Positions 9,663 to 18,275 of a DNA stretch of 64,000 bases are shown piece by piece. The stretch is from Ruegeria sp. 6PALISEP08. Its GTDB lineage: Bacteria > Pseudomonadota > Alphaproteobacteria > Rhodobacterales > Rhodobacteraceae. The notes beneath the pieces are model-generated. The model had not been told where the DNA came from. It made no database searches and was given only the letters and a program-made list of their open reading frames with translations. The DNA lies in the NCBI RefSeq assembly GCF_001238295.1, contig NZ_LGXZ01000012.1, forward strand, positions 1 to 64,000, given 5' to 3'. Positions within the stretch are counted from its first letter, which is position 1; each line of letters opens with the position of its first letter. A program made the position numbers and the translations under genes.

Positions 9663-10562
9663 TCAGGGTTTGCTTGATTTCACCAGACCCATGGTGTGGT
9701 TTCTGAGCCAGGTCATGAAACCACGCGGGTCGCGCTCTAGCAGTTCCATGTCCTGATCTGAGATCGGATCGCCGATGACTGGCGACTGCGGTTTATTGCA
9801 GGACCGGACGATCTCATGCAGCAGCAGACCCTGTCGCAGGATCGGCGACAATTTGTTGGCGATCTGGTACGAGCGCGAGTTTCTGCCCGGGAAGAAAATC
9901 GGCACCACCTGCGCGCCCGAGCGGCGGATCATCTTGGCCGTGAACACGTTCCATTCCCGCTCGATAGCAGGGCCAAACCAGCTGTCCGAAGACATCACCA
10001 CACCCGACGGAAACAGGGCCACTACACCGCCGTTCTTCAGGTGTTCCATGGCCTTACCACGCATCTCCAGCATTTTGGCCTGTGCCTCGGGGTCGTGCGG
10101 GAATGGCACCGGGATCATGAAAGATGTCGCGGCCTCATCAAGACCGGTCAGGACCGAGCGGGTCAGAATACGATAATCGCTGCGCACCTGTCCGATCAGC
10201 TCAGCCAGGATCATACCGTCGACCATACCGTGCGGATGGTTGGCAACAACCACGACAGGGCCGGTTTTGGGAATGCGGGCAATCTGTTCTTGCGGTGTGG
10301 TCAGGTCGATTCCCATAGTTTTGAGGGCACCACCCCAAAACCGCTGGCCGCGATAGTATTCGTTCTTTCTTTCGAACTTGTTGACCATGCGCAGAATGGT
10401 CAGCTTACCAGTGCACCATTCGATGGCCCGAATGGCGGTCGAAGTCCAGGCATCGTCAAACGAGTTCGCATAGGTCAGAGTTCTACGGTCGTAGATCTCG
10501 CCCTGATCTGCGGTCCCATCCACCACCGGGCTTGTCTTGGTCTCGTGCGTCGTTTCCGCCAA
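9663..10562 (-). CDS. Lysophospholipid acyltransferase family protein
   Basis: This is a PlsC-fold acyltransferase of 299 residues, likely acylating a lysophospholipid or related acceptor at the inner membrane. The catalytic block is NHPHGMVDG (His109, Asp115), the H-x5-D variant seen in COG0204 members, followed by the substrate-binding LFPSGVV at about residues 183-189. The C-terminal part has VPIFFPGRNSR. The N-terminal 60 residues are soluble and contain no evident membrane helix. It lies 41 bases downstream of the HPr gene and may be the last gene of that unit. The precise acceptor is unknown. Confidence 0.85.
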   Translation of the reverse strand: MAETTHETKTSPVVDGTADQGEIYDRRTLTYANSFDDAWTSTAIRAIEWCTGKLTILRMVNKFERKNEYYRGQRFWGGALKTMGIDLTTPQEQIARIPKTGPVVVVANHPHGMVDGMILAELIGQVRSDYRILTRSVLTGLDEAATSFMIPVPFPHDPEAQAKMLEMRGKAMEHLKNGGVVALFPSGVVMSSDSWFGPAIEREWNVFTAKMIRRSGAQVVPIFFPGRNSRSYQIANKLSPILRQGLLLHEIVRSCNKPQSPVIGDPISDQDMELLERDPRGFMTWLRNHTMGLVKSSKP

Positions 10563-10602
10563 TTCCTGGTCTTCCCGTTCTTCCTGTCCCGGCGGGGTGG
10601 CT

Positions 10603-10872
10603 TTAGAACCCCTCTCCGAACTTGTCGTTCACAAGCGTTTCCAGAGCTTCTGCCAATGCCTCAGCATCCGGCCCGGACGTCTCGACGTCAATAGTTGTTC
10701 CGCGCGATGCTGCCAACATCAAAAGACCCATGATACTGTCGCCTGAGGCAGAAAGTCCGTCTTTTGACACCTCGGCATGGGCATCAAACCCTTCCACGAC
10801 TTCGACCAGCTTAGCCGAGGCGCGGGCGTGCAGGCCCTTTTCATTGATAATTTTAAAGCTTCGGTTGGTCAT
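10603..10872 (-). CDS. HPr phosphocarrier protein
   Basis: HPr is the phosphohistidine carrier of a phosphotransferase relay. With the ATG at 10872 the protein is 89 residues and the two key sites fall at canonical numbers: His15 in GLHARAS, phosphorylated by enzyme I, and Ser46 in SIMGLLML, phosphorylated by HPr kinase. An in-frame TTG lies nine bases upstream; the ATG is preferred. It is encoded next to EIIA(Man) and a truncated HprK, the alphaproteobacterial arrangement in which the PTS regulates rather than transports sugars. Enzyme I is not in the window. Confidence 0.95.
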   Translation of the reverse strand: MTNRSFKIINEKGLHARASAKLVEVVEGFDAHAEVSKDGLSASGDSIMGLLMLAASRGTTIDVETSGPDAEALAEALETLVNDKFGEGF

Positions 10873-10888
10873 AGTCGTCAATCCGGTT

Positions 10889-11281
10889 TCATTCCAATGT
10901 CACATTTTGTGCATTTATGTATTTCCGTCCAGCCTCCATGGCCTGACGCACGGCATCGCCGATGGGCAGGTGGCGGCTTTTGGCCAATTTGATCAGCATA
11001 GGCAGGTTCGCACCATAAAGTATCCGCCGATCCTGGGGGGTGCAGGCCCTTAGGCTGAGATTCGACGGGCTTCCTCCAAACAGATCTGTGACGACAACAA
11101 CCCCATCCCCCATGTCTACGCTGTCGGCGGCTTGGCAGATCTCGGCCTGTTTTTCATCGCGGTCGTGCTCGGCTTCGATGGCGATAGCCACCAGACCGGG
11201 TTGCTGCCCGACCACATGCTGAGTAGCAGCCAGGTATTCCCGGGCCAATCCCCCATGCGCAACGATCACGATTCCGATCAA
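10889..11281 (-). CDS. PTS mannose-type EIIA component
   Basis: This 130-residue stand-alone EIIA of the mannose family takes phosphate from HPr on His9 in IVIVAHGGLA. The conserved DLFGGSPSN segment at about residues 66-74 forms the active-site rim. No EIIB, EIIC or EIID gene is nearby, so a transport role is unlikely; in other alphaproteobacteria this protein is part of a regulatory PTS that communicates with HprK and ChvG/ChvI. Its start overlaps the rapZ stop by four bases (ATGA), which implies coupled translation. Confidence 0.94.
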   Translation of the reverse strand: MIGIVIVAHGGLAREYLAATQHVVGQQPGLVAIAIEAEHDRDEKQAEICQAADSVDMGDGVVVVTDLFGGSPSNLSLRACTPQDRRILYGANLPMLIKLAKSRHLPIGDAVRQAMEAGRKYINAQNVTLE

Positions 11282-12159
11282 TCCGACCTCACATTCAACG
11301 TCCGGCGTTCCATCTCGCGATGTCTAATTGCCACTTGCTGACCGCCCTCTGCAAGGGCATTTGCGACTGCTTCTGCCATTGCAACAGATCTGTGTTGCCC
11401 TCCGGTACACCCAAAGGCCACAGACAAATGCGCTTTGCCTTCGGCCCGAAATGCGGGCATCAACAAGGTCAGCAAATCCATCACGCGGTCAAAAAACGGC
11501 AAATAGGTTGTGTCCGATTGCACATAGTGCGCGACGTCCGGGTGTCGACCATCTGCCGCACGCAGTTCTGGGCGCCAATAGGGATTGGCAAGGAACCGGC
11601 AATCGAACACCATATCCAGCCCGCGCGGCAGCCCGCGCTTATACGAGAAGGATTCGATCGAGACCGCAAGGTGCCGCCCGCCTTTGGGGGCAAACCAGGT
11701 CTCGACCTCTTCGCGCAAATGATGGACGTTCAGAAGACTGGTATCGATCAGCGTATCTGCAATCTCGCGGATCGGGGTCAACAGTTCTTTTTCGCGCTGG
11801 ATGCCGGTTTCGGGGCCAGCATTTCTTGCGACCGGGTGACGGCGGCGGGTTTCCGAAAACCGACGCAGCAGGACGTCATCGCTGCAATCCAGATACAAAA
11901 CGGTCAGATCCACGTGCGCCATCCGGCCCAGCTTTTCGGCAAGCTCAATAAATCCGATTGTCGAGAAGTCCCGATTGCGGGCATCAACGCCCAGCGCCAT
12001 CGGACGGTCGCTGTCTGCACTATCGAGCAGACGCAGTAGCAGCCCCATCGGCAGGTTATCAATGGCCTCAAAGCCAAGATCTTCCAGCACATGGATAGCG
12101 GTGGACCGACCTGCCCCCGAAGGGCCAGTGACCAATACGATCCTCCGTTGTGAAGTCAT
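11278..12159 (-). CDS. rapZ: RapZ/YvcJ-family nucleotide-binding adaptor
   Basis: RapZ-family proteins bind nucleotides and RNA; in enterobacteria RapZ controls glmS through small RNAs, while its alphaproteobacterial role is less clear. The protein has an N-terminal P-loop domain (GPSGAGRST, EAIDNLP, LYLDCSDDVLLRRFSETRRRHP) and the C-terminal RapZ domain (SFSYKRGLPRGLDMVFDCRFL, FGCTGGQHRSVAMAE). The ATG at 12159 overlaps the hprK stop as ATGA; an ATG four codons earlier is possible. The P-loop has Arg where the usual Walker Lys sits. Encoded between hprK and EIIA, it belongs to the regulatory PTS cluster. Confidence 0.94.
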   Translation of the reverse strand: MTSQRRIVLVTGPSGAGRSTAIHVLEDLGFEAIDNLPMGLLLRLLDSADSDRPMALGVDARNRDFSTIGFIELAEKLGRMAHVDLTVLYLDCSDDVLLRRFSETRRRHPVARNAGPETGIQREKELLTPIREIADTLIDTSLLNVHHLREEVETWFAPKGGRHLAVSIESFSYKRGLPRGLDMVFDCRFLANPYWRPELRAADGRHPDVAHYVQSDTTYLPFFDRVMDLLTLLMPAFRAEGKAHLSVAFGCTGGQHRSVAMAEAVANALAEGGQQVAIRHREMERRTLNVRSD

Positions 12160-12626
12160 GTTGTCGGCCATTCCGGATTTACACGCCCATCTCTTAGCAA
12201 CTGCATCAACGCTGCAGCCAAATTGGGGACACCCGCACCCCGAAGCAAGGGAACAGTTTGCCTCAGGACCTGAACGGTGACCTGTTCGGGCAAGCGCTTT
12301 GGTTCGCTTTGATCCAGATCCACCACATAATCCAATGGTACCGCCCCGGTCGTCCGGGCCATGAGCAGGCCGATATGACGCGCCTCGATCAAGCCACGGA
12401 TTTGCGGGACAGCGGATGCGAAGATCTGATCGCCGCGCATTTCAAGGGTCACGCGGTCATCTGCAACAAGCTCTGCGCCATAGGCCATCATCTGCAAAAT
12501 CAGCCCGGATTTCCCCGTGCCTGAAGCTCCGATAGCCAACATCCCTCGTCCGGCAACAGACACGCAGGAGGCGTGAATACACGCCTTGTCCCGGTCTTTG
12601 GCGTCTGACAGCAAAGCGGCTTGCAT
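12156..12626 (-). CDS. hprK: HPr kinase/phosphorylase, short alphaproteobacterial form
   Basis: HprK phosphorylates HPr on Ser46 using ATP and can reverse the reaction. The 156-residue product corresponds only to the C-terminal catalytic domain of the roughly 310-residue Firmicutes enzyme, as is normal in alphaproteobacteria. It begins with the conserved HASCVSVAGRGML, then the P-loop GASGTGKS at residues 33-40, and the ELVADDRVTL segment with the catalytic Asp pair. The gene lies directly downstream of chvG (3-base gap) and overlaps rapZ by four bases. Confidence 0.94.
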   Translation of the reverse strand: MQAALLSDAKDRDKACIHASCVSVAGRGMLAIGASGTGKSGLILQMMAYGAELVADDRVTLEMRGDQIFASAVPQIRGLIEARHIGLLMARTTGAVPLDYVVDLDQSEPKRLPEQVTVQVLRQTVPLLRGAGVPNLAAALMQLLRDGRVNPEWPTT

Positions 12627-12629
12627 CGG

Positions 12630-14348
12630 TTAAACGGGCAACCCCACCACAAAGCGCGCACCCAGCGGATCCGAAGTGATATCGGCCTCGGTCGGGCGGA
12701 TGTTCTCGGCCCAGATCACACCGCCATGTGCCTCGACGATCTGCTTCGAGATCGCAAGCCCAAGGCCCGAGTTGTTACCGAAATGCTCTGCCGGACGTTG
12801 CGAATAGAACCGCTTGAACACTTTGGTCAGTGCCTGCTCGGGGATGCCCGGGCCGGTGTCTTCGACCACGACAAGCACGCGGTTGTCGCGCTGGCGAACC
12901 CAGACGCGAATGGCGTCGTTTTCCTCGCAAAAGGATATGGCGTTGGTAATGAGGTTCACGAAAACCTGCGCCAGCCGGGCTTCGAGGCCGTCAATGATGA
13001 TCGGCTCAGGCGGCAGGTCGGTGATGTAATCGATGCCTTTGGATCGGGCATCTTCACCCAAGTACTGACCCAGATTGCCCAGCAATTTAAGCAGATCAAA
13101 GGGCTGCTCTTCTTCCTTGACCAATTCCGCATCCAGACGCGACGCGTTCGAAATATCGCTGACCAGACGGTCCAGACGCCGGACATCATGTTCAATCACG
13201 TCCAGCAACTTGTCTTTTTGGTCCTCACGCTTGACCATGCGCAGCGTACCAACGGCAGATTGCAGGCTGGCCAGCGGATTTTTGATTTCATGCGCAACGT
13301 CAGCGGCAAACTGTTCGTTTGCGTCTATCCGATTATAGAGCGCAGTCACCATACCGCGCAGGGCGCGGCTGAGCCGTCCAATCTCGTCAGGGCGCGCACT
13401 GAGGTCCGGAATGCGGATGCGACCGGGATTGACCCCTGTGCCCCGGTCCTTGCCCATTTCAGCCGCCGCCGCCAGATCCGCCAGCGGGTTGGCGATGGTC
13501 GAGGCGAGCACAAGGCTCAGGCCCACAGAAACCAGCAGGGCCACCACGAACATCTGAAGGATGCGTTCCTGTTCGCGGCGCGCAAGCGCGTCGATCTCAC
13601 CTGCCGGGCCTGTGATGGCAACTGCTCCGGCAAAGCTATTTTCGGATATGATTGGGGCAGCGGCAACGATCACCGTTTCACCAGCCTCGTCCGAAACCGC
13701 CTGAACCTGCGCTTGTCCCGCAAGCGCCTGCGGAATGATTGCCTGCACGCGCTGCGCCAATGTCGGGGATTCTGCTTCGGTCGACCAATTAAACAGTTTG
13801 GACAAACCGATCCAAACCGCGTTCAACGTGTCGCTGATTACAGTACTGCCGGTCTGCAAGTCAGAATCAGAGCGTAGTAGAACCGGCATTTCGGATGCCT
13901 GCGGCGCTCCACGTGTCCAACCGATCAATGTACCACTTGCGTCGTAAACAAAAACTTCACCGCCTTCGGGCAACGTCAGCCCTGAAAGCGTATCTTTGAC
14001 GTCCAAGCTTCCAGCATTTTGGGGCGTGCTTTGAGCACCTTGGCGAAGCTGGGTTTCAAAGACGTTGCTGACCAGCTGCGCATCGCCCAGCAGATTGCGT
14101 GCGGTCTGCTGCACCTTCTCTTTCCGCGAATCGTCCAGATAGAGCAGCCCAGTGACCAGAATGACCAGGGCGATCAGGTTGAAGGTGATGATCTTGCGCG
14201 CCAAGGGTGAGCCGCGCAGAGAATACAGGCTTCTCCGGGACCTCTTCTCCCTAAGCTCGGCGGAATCGGAATCTTGGGGGATGACCCAATCATCCCCGAG
14301 AACGACATCGCCGTCGCGCATTTCTGTGGCTTCTTCAGTGTCGCGCAC
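12630..14348 (-). CDS. chvG: Sensor histidine kinase ChvG/ExoS
   Basis: ChvG is the membrane kinase of the ChvG/ChvI system, which in rhizobia and Caulobacter responds to acid and envelope stress. The 572-residue protein has a basic cytoplasmic leader, TM1 at about 52-71, a periplasmic sensor domain of about 190 residues, TM2 at about 263-284, a HAMP segment, the H-box with phosphoacceptor His353 in ADVAHEIKNPLASL, and the ATPase domain with the N-box and VVEDTGPGIP. A GTG start at 14348 follows AGAGG; an ATG nine codons in is an alternative. It forms one unit with chvI upstream and hprK downstream. Confidence 0.95.
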   Translation of the reverse strand: MRDTEEATEMRDGDVVLGDDWVIPQDSDSAELREKRSRRSLYSLRGSPLARKIITFNLIALVILVTGLLYLDDSRKEKVQQTARNLLGDAQLVSNVFETQLRQGAQSTPQNAGSLDVKDTLSGLTLPEGGEVFVYDASGTLIGWTRGAPQASEMPVLLRSDSDLQTGSTVISDTLNAVWIGLSKLFNWSTEAESPTLAQRVQAIIPQALAGQAQVQAVSDEAGETVIVAAAPIISENSFAGAVAITGPAGEIDALARREQERILQMFVVALLVSVGLSLVLASTIANPLADLAAAAEMGKDRGTGVNPGRIRIPDLSARPDEIGRLSRALRGMVTALYNRIDANEQFAADVAHEIKNPLASLQSAVGTLRMVKREDQKDKLLDVIEHDVRRLDRLVSDISNASRLDAELVKEEEQPFDLLKLLGNLGQYLGEDARSKGIDYITDLPPEPIIIDGLEARLAQVFVNLITNAISFCEENDAIRVWVRQRDNRVLVVVEDTGPGIPEQALTKVFKRFYSQRPAEHFGNNSGLGLAISKQIVEAHGGVIWAENIRPTEADITSDPLGARFVVGLPV

Positions 14349-14379
14349 GAGAGCCCATTACCTCTTGCAGTCGTCGCGC

Positions 14380-15084
14380 CTATTCTTCGTTGTACCGGTA
14401 ACCGATCCCATACAGGGTTTCGATTGCCGAAAACTCGGGGTCGGCCGCGCGCATCTTCTTGCGTAGGCGTTTAATGTGGCTGTCGATTGTTCGGTCGTCC
14501 ACATAAACTTGATCGTCATAGGCCACATCCATCAGTTGATCGCGGCTTTTGACAAAGCCAGGACGCTGGGCAAGCGCCTGCAGCAGAAGGAACTCGGTCA
14601 CGGTCAGGGACACATCATTCCCTCTCCAGCTGACCGCATGGCGCAGCGGGTCCATTCGCAAGTCGCCGCGCTCCATAACCTTTGTATCATTACTGTTGGC
14701 TGCAACCGCATCACCGGTTGTCGCCTCTTGCCGACGCAGCAATGCCCGGATGCGTTCCACCAGCAACCGTTGCGAAAAAGGCTTTTTCACATAGTCGTCT
14801 GCGCCCATACGCAGGCCCAGAACTTCGTCGATTTCATCATCTTTCGACGTCAGGAAGATCACCGGCATCTGCGTTTTCTGACGCAGCCGCTGCAGCAGAT
14901 CCATGCCATCCATGCGCGGCATCTTGATATCGAGCACGGCCATGTCCGGCAGCTTTTTGTTGAACGCATCCAACGCGGCCTGGCCATCATTATAAGTTTC
15001 AACCTCGAAACCTTCGGCTTCGAGCGTCATGGATACGGACGTCAGAATGTTTCTGTCGTCATCCACCAGTGCAATCTTTGACAT
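14380..15084 (-). CDS. chvI: Response regulator ChvI
   Basis: ChvI is an OmpR-family response regulator of 234 residues. The receiver domain shows Asp8-Asp9, phosphoacceptor Asp52 (VLDIKMP) and Lys101 in YVKKPF. The C-terminal winged helix contains the [17 protein letters not shown] recognition region and [10 protein letters not shown] at the end. The ATG at 15084 has AGGGGTG at proper spacing; the in-frame GTG at 15093 is directly against that site and less likely. It is divergent from pckA, a known ChvI-linked gene in rhizobia. Confidence 0.96.
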   Translation of the reverse strand: MSKIALVDDDRNILTSVSMTLEAEGFEVETYNDGQAALDAFNKKLPDMAVLDIKMPRMDGMDLLQRLRQKTQMPVIFLTSKDDEIDEVLGLRMGADDYVKKPFSQRLLVERIRALLRRQEATTGDAVAANSNDTKVMERGDLRMDPLRHAVSWRGNDVSLTVTEFLLLQALAQRPGFVKSRDQLMDVAYDDQVYVDDRTIDSHIKRLRKKMRAADPEFSAIETLYGIGYRYNEE

Positions 15085-15269
15085 CGGGCTCACCCCTATT
15101 CCTGCTCACTCACGCAATAATTCGCTTATTTGTAAGGCATTGTTGGCGGTTTTAAGACGCCGAATCAATCCGTAACCTCGAATCGTGCCTTTGTTGCGGC
15201 AGGTCTGCGGCATATTTGCCTTGATGCCCGCAAAAATCTGCCTGCATTTCGAACATTGAAATTGTGATG

Positions 15270-15297
15270 GCGCTAAACTCGGACTTGGTTGCGCTAA
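15270..15297 (+). promoter_or_regulatory. Direct repeat in the chvI-pckA divergent region
   Basis: The 342-base region between the two divergent start codons holds no gene. Inside it GCGCTAA occurs at 15270-15276 and again at 15291-15297, exactly 21 bases apart, about two helical turns. OmpR-family regulators often bind direct repeats on one face of DNA, so this is a candidate ChvI or other regulator site controlling pckA and/or autoregulation. No convincing sigma-70 promoter was picked out. A good AGGAGAAG ribosome site precedes pckA. Confidence 0.35.
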
Positions 15298-15426
15298 CTG
15301 CGTCAACCCGCCTGTTCATGCCCCAAACGACCGTGATAAGAGGCGCCCAGCCGCCGGTTTTCCGGCTCACTGCCCCAATGGCGCTTCCGGGTCACACCCC
15401 GTGCGCCGCCACAGGAGAAGACACAC

Positions 15427-17025
15427 ATGACATCTGGACGGGTTAACCCGCAATTCCGCCTCGAAGATCAGGGCATCGAGGGTCTGGGCAATGTCTATTA
15501 TAACTTCATGGAACCGGCGCTGATCGAAGAAGCGCTGAAGCGCGGCGAAGGTACACTTGGCAATGGTGGCGCATTTCTGGTCACGACCGGCAAATTCACC
15601 GGTCGTTCGCCCAAGGACAAGCACGTCGTCAAAACCGACAGTGTCGTCGATACCATCTGGTGGGAAAACAACGCCGAGATGAGCCCCGAAGGCTTTGACG
15701 CGCTGTACGAAGACATGCTGACCCATATGAAAGGTCGCGACTATTTCGTGCAGGACCTTGTCGGTGGCGCAGACCCAGCATACGCAATCAATGTGCGAAT
15801 GGTCACAGAGCTGGCCTGGCACAACCTGTTCATCCGCCACTTGCTGCGCAGACCAGATCGTGAGGATCTGGACGAGTTCACCGCAGACTTCACCGTCATC
15901 AACTGCCCCAGCTTTCAGGCCGACCCGGCAAAACACGGCTGCCGCAGTGAAACGGTGATTGCCCTGAACTTCGATCGCAAGCTGATCCTGATCGGTGGCA
16001 CAGAATATGCTGGTGAAAACAAGAAGTCCGTTTTCACTTTGCTGAACTACATGCTGCCCGAAAAAGGCGTGATGCCGATGCACTGCTCGGCCAACCACGC
16101 CGTTGGCAACCCGGTCGACACCGCCGTGTTCTTCGGCCTGTCTGGCACCGGCAAGACCACCCTGTCCGCCGACCCGTCACGCGTGTTGATCGGTGATGAC
16201 GAACATGGCTGGTCGGATCGCGGTACCTTCAACTTCGAAGGTGGGTGCTATGCCAAGACGATTAACCTGAACGCCGAGGCCGAGCCCGAAATCTATGCAA
16301 CCACCAGCAAGTTCGGCACCGTGATCGAAAACATGGTCTTCGATCCCGAAACAAAAGAGCTGGATTTCGACGACGATTCGCTGACCGCGAACATGCGTTG
16401 CGCCTACCCGCTGGAGTACATTTCCAATGCCTCCAGCAGCGCCTTGGGGGGGCATCCCAAGAACATCATCATGCTGACCTGCGATGCATTTGGTGTTCTA
16501 CCGCCGATCGCGCGGCTGACCCCGGCGCAGGCGATGTATCACTTCCTATCAGGCTTTACCTCGAAGGTTGCTGGGACCGAACGCGGCGTCACCGAACCGC
16601 AACCTACCTTCTCGACCTGCTTTGGCGCACCGTTCATGCCGCGTAGGCCGGAAGAATACGGCAACCTGCTGCGTGACAAGATCGCCCAGCACGGCGCGAC
16701 CTGCTGGCTGGTGAATACCGGCTGGACAGGTGGTGCTTATGGCGTGGGCAGCCGGATGCCGATCCGGGCCACTCGTGCCCTGCTGACCGCCGCACTGGAA
16801 GGTTCGCTGCGTGATGCCGAGTTCCGCAAGGATGCAAATTTCGGCTTTGACGTACCAGTCTCTGTACCGGGTGTTGCCGAGGTTCTGCTGGACCCACGCC
16901 GGACCTGGGACGATCAGGCCGCGTTCGACAAGCAGGCCGAGAAACTGGTTAAGATGTTTGCTGAGAATTTTGAGCAATACCTGCCGTTCATTGACGACGA
17001 CATCAAAGCTGTCGCAATTGGCTGA
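15427..17025 (+). CDS. pckA: Phosphoenolpyruvate carboxykinase (ATP)
   Basis: PckA converts oxaloacetate and ATP to phosphoenolpyruvate, CO2 and ADP, the first step of gluconeogenesis from C2, C3 and TCA substrates. The 532-residue product contains the substrate-binding [11 protein letters not shown] segment, the metal-binding HCSANHAVG, the P-loop [14 protein letters not shown] at about residues 237-247, and [12 protein letters not shown] with the catalytic Asp residues. This is the ATP-dependent family. AGGAGAAG lies before the ATG and a terminator follows. Its place opposite chvI and beside the regulatory PTS is conserved in many alphaproteobacteria. Confidence 0.97.
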   Translation: MTSGRVNPQFRLEDQGIEGLGNVYYNFMEPALIEEALKRGEGTLGNGGAFLVTTGKFTGRSPKDKHVVKTDSVVDTIWWENNAEMSPEGFDALYEDMLTHMKGRDYFVQDLVGGADPAYAINVRMVTELAWHNLFIRHLLRRPDREDLDEFTADFTVINCPSFQADPAKHGCRSETVIALNFDRKLILIGGTEYAGENKKSVFTLLNYMLPEKGVMPMHCSANHAVGNPVDTAVFFGLSGTGKTTLSADPSRVLIGDDEHGWSDRGTFNFEGGCYAKTINLNAEAEPEIYATTSKFGTVIENMVFDPETKELDFDDDSLTANMRCAYPLEYISNASSSALGGHPKNIIMLTCDAFGVLPPIARLTPAQAMYHFLSGFTSKVAGTERGVTEPQPTFSTCFGAPFMPRRPEEYGNLLRDKIAQHGATCWLVNTGWTGGAYGVGSRMPIRATRALLTAALEGSLRDAEFRKDANFGFDVPVSVPGVAEVLLDPRRTWDDQAAFDKQAEKLVKMFAENFEQYLPFIDDDIKAVAIG

Positions 17026-17047
17026 CAAGGCGTTGGAAAAGAAAACA

Positions 17048-17069
17048 GGGGGCCTGTGGGCCCCTTTTT
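17048..17069 (+). terminator. Rho-independent terminator after pckA
   Basis: A GC-rich hairpin (GGGGCC...GGCCCC with a short loop) followed by TTTTT lies 23 bases after the pckA stop. Confidence 0.85.
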
Positions 17070-17104
17070 CGATGCCGACGACATTTAGTATTATCAACTA
17101 GTGG

Positions 17105-17130
17105 TTGTATGTAACGAAAAGCACATACAA
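17105..17130. repeat. Perfect inverted repeat in the pckA downstream gap
   Basis: TTGTATGT and ACATACAA form a perfect 8-bp inverted repeat with a 10-base spacer. It lies in a gap of about 375 bases between pckA and the winged-helix gene with no convincing coding sequence. It could be an operator or an RNA hairpin. The motif AGGTACCT also occurs twice in this gap, near 17157 and 17276. Confidence 0.5.
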
Positions 17131-17186
17131 GTTCGTTGTGTCAAATTGCGATCTAAGGTACCTGTACGTATCGAAGAAACGAAAAA

Positions 17187-17208
17187 GCCCGGCACATCAG
17201 CGCCGGGC
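17187..17208 (-). terminator. Terminator-like hairpin oriented leftward
   Basis: GCCCGGC and GCCGGGC form a stem with an 8-base loop. The run of A residues on its left becomes a T-run on the minus strand, so it is shaped to stop leftward transcription. No leftward gene is visible to its right, which leaves open a short untranslated RNA starting around 17210-17300, or stray antisense transcription. Confidence 0.5.
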
Positions 17209-17401
17209 GTTGACTGAAAGAACTTTGGGGCTGCTCATATGCGCACACTCACAGCGCTGGATTGAGCAACCTAATCAGGTACCTAGTGTAGGTAAATGGG
17301 GATGAGTGTCAACATGGGACCTGCTGATCAGCATTATGGTCAGCGTGGCGCGTATCGTCGCAGAAGGGCGGCAATTGGCACAGGAAATTGTAGGTAAGAA
17401 C

Positions 17402-17692
17402 ATGACGGAAATCTCGAAGCTCACCGAACTTCGCAAACTGATGCAAAGCATGGAGAGGACGCTGGGTCTGGAAAAACTATCTCCGGTTGAGCGCGATATT
17501 TATTACGCCGCCGAAGAGCTTTCCAAATCCGACCAGGAAGTGCGCACGTTTGGTTTGATCGAGCATACTCTGGTCCAAAGCGTGTCACGCCCGACCTTTT
17601 TTCGCGCTCTGAAATCGCTGGTGAAAAAAGGGTATCTTTCGCAGAGCGGCAGCGCAAACCGGGGACGGTACATCGTTCATGCACCCAGATGA
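17402..17692 (+). CDS. Small winged-helix DNA-binding protein
   Basis: The product is 96 residues with a predicted winged helix at the C-terminus: LSPVERDIYYAAEELS, then TLVQSVSRPTFFRALKSLVKKGYLSQSG as the helix-turn-helix, then a wing (NRGRYIVH). It resembles the DNA-binding half of MarR-like or replication-type regulators. I chose the ATG at 17402 because AGGTAAG precedes it at good spacing; a longer frame starts at a GTG at 17306 without a good ribosome site. A MASE1-like membrane gene follows after 24 bases, so the two may be co-transcribed. Its target is unknown. Confidence 0.6.
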   Translation: MTEISKLTELRKLMQSMERTLGLEKLSPVERDIYYAAEELSKSDQEVRTFGLIEHTLVQSVSRPTFFRALKSLVKKGYLSQSGSANRGRYIVHAPR

Positions 17693-17716
17693 CGCCAGTC
17701 AGACACGCGAGGTGCG

Positions 17717-18271
17717 ATGATCGCGCTGCGTGCCTGGGCGATTGAAACGGCAGCGGCCTCGTTGGCCTATGTGGCGGCGTCCGCCCTGACTTTCACCGTT
17801 CTGATGCCTCTTCAGAACTTGTATTTTCCGGAATATCCAAGCCGGGCGAGCCTGCTGTTTCTTCCGCATGGTGTGCGGGTTCTCTGTGCATGGCTTTTAG
17901 GATGGCGTGCAATCTTTGCCCTATTGCCGGGCGTGTTCATCGTCTTCGCTTATCTGGGGGGCTCGGACGTATTCCTGCCCAGCCGTCTGCTGGCCATTGC
18001 CATTGCAGTCACAACGGTTCCGGCAGTGTTCTATTTGTTCAAGGCTGTGGGATGGGATCTGTTCCCGCGCCCTGATCGGAAACCCTGCTGGATTTGCGTC
18101 ATGGGTGTGGGCGTCATTACATCCGTTCTCGTTTCGGCACTGACCAATTTGGTCTTTGGCAGCGCAACGGTCGAATACATTGCCTTTCTCATCGGAGATA
18201 TCTCTGGCCTATTCTTTCTGATGCTGGGGCTTTATTTCGCGTTCCGCTTTGTCGACAAGCACCCGGGTTAA
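17717..18271 (+). CDS. MASE1-like integral membrane protein
   Basis: This 184-residue protein has about five hydrophobic helices and almost no soluble part. The segment LLFLPHGVRVLCAWLLGWRAIFALLPGVF strongly resembles the start of MASE1 sensory membrane domains, which are usually fused to GGDEF, EAL or histidine kinase modules. Here the domain stands alone. It sits 24 bases after the winged-helix gene. The assignment is by pattern, not by alignment, and no function can be given. Confidence 0.65.
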   Translation: MIALRAWAIETAAASLAYVAASALTFTVLMPLQNLYFPEYPSRASLLFLPHGVRVLCAWLLGWRAIFALLPGVFIVFAYLGGSDVFLPSRLLAIAIAVTTVPAVFYLFKAVGWDLFPRPDRKPCWICVMGVGVITSVLVSALTNLVFGSATVEYIAFLIGDISGLFFLMLGLYFAFRFVDKHPG

Positions 18272-18275
18272 GGCA

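Noticed and set aside
12621..13877. 418-codon open frame on the plus strand opposite chvG
   Set aside because: It is antisense to the intact histidine kinase gene and encodes no recognisable protein.
17302..17400. Short plus-strand frame starting at ATG 17302
   Set aside because: It stops after about 31 codons, lacks family features and overlaps the upstream extension of the winged-helix gene in another frame.
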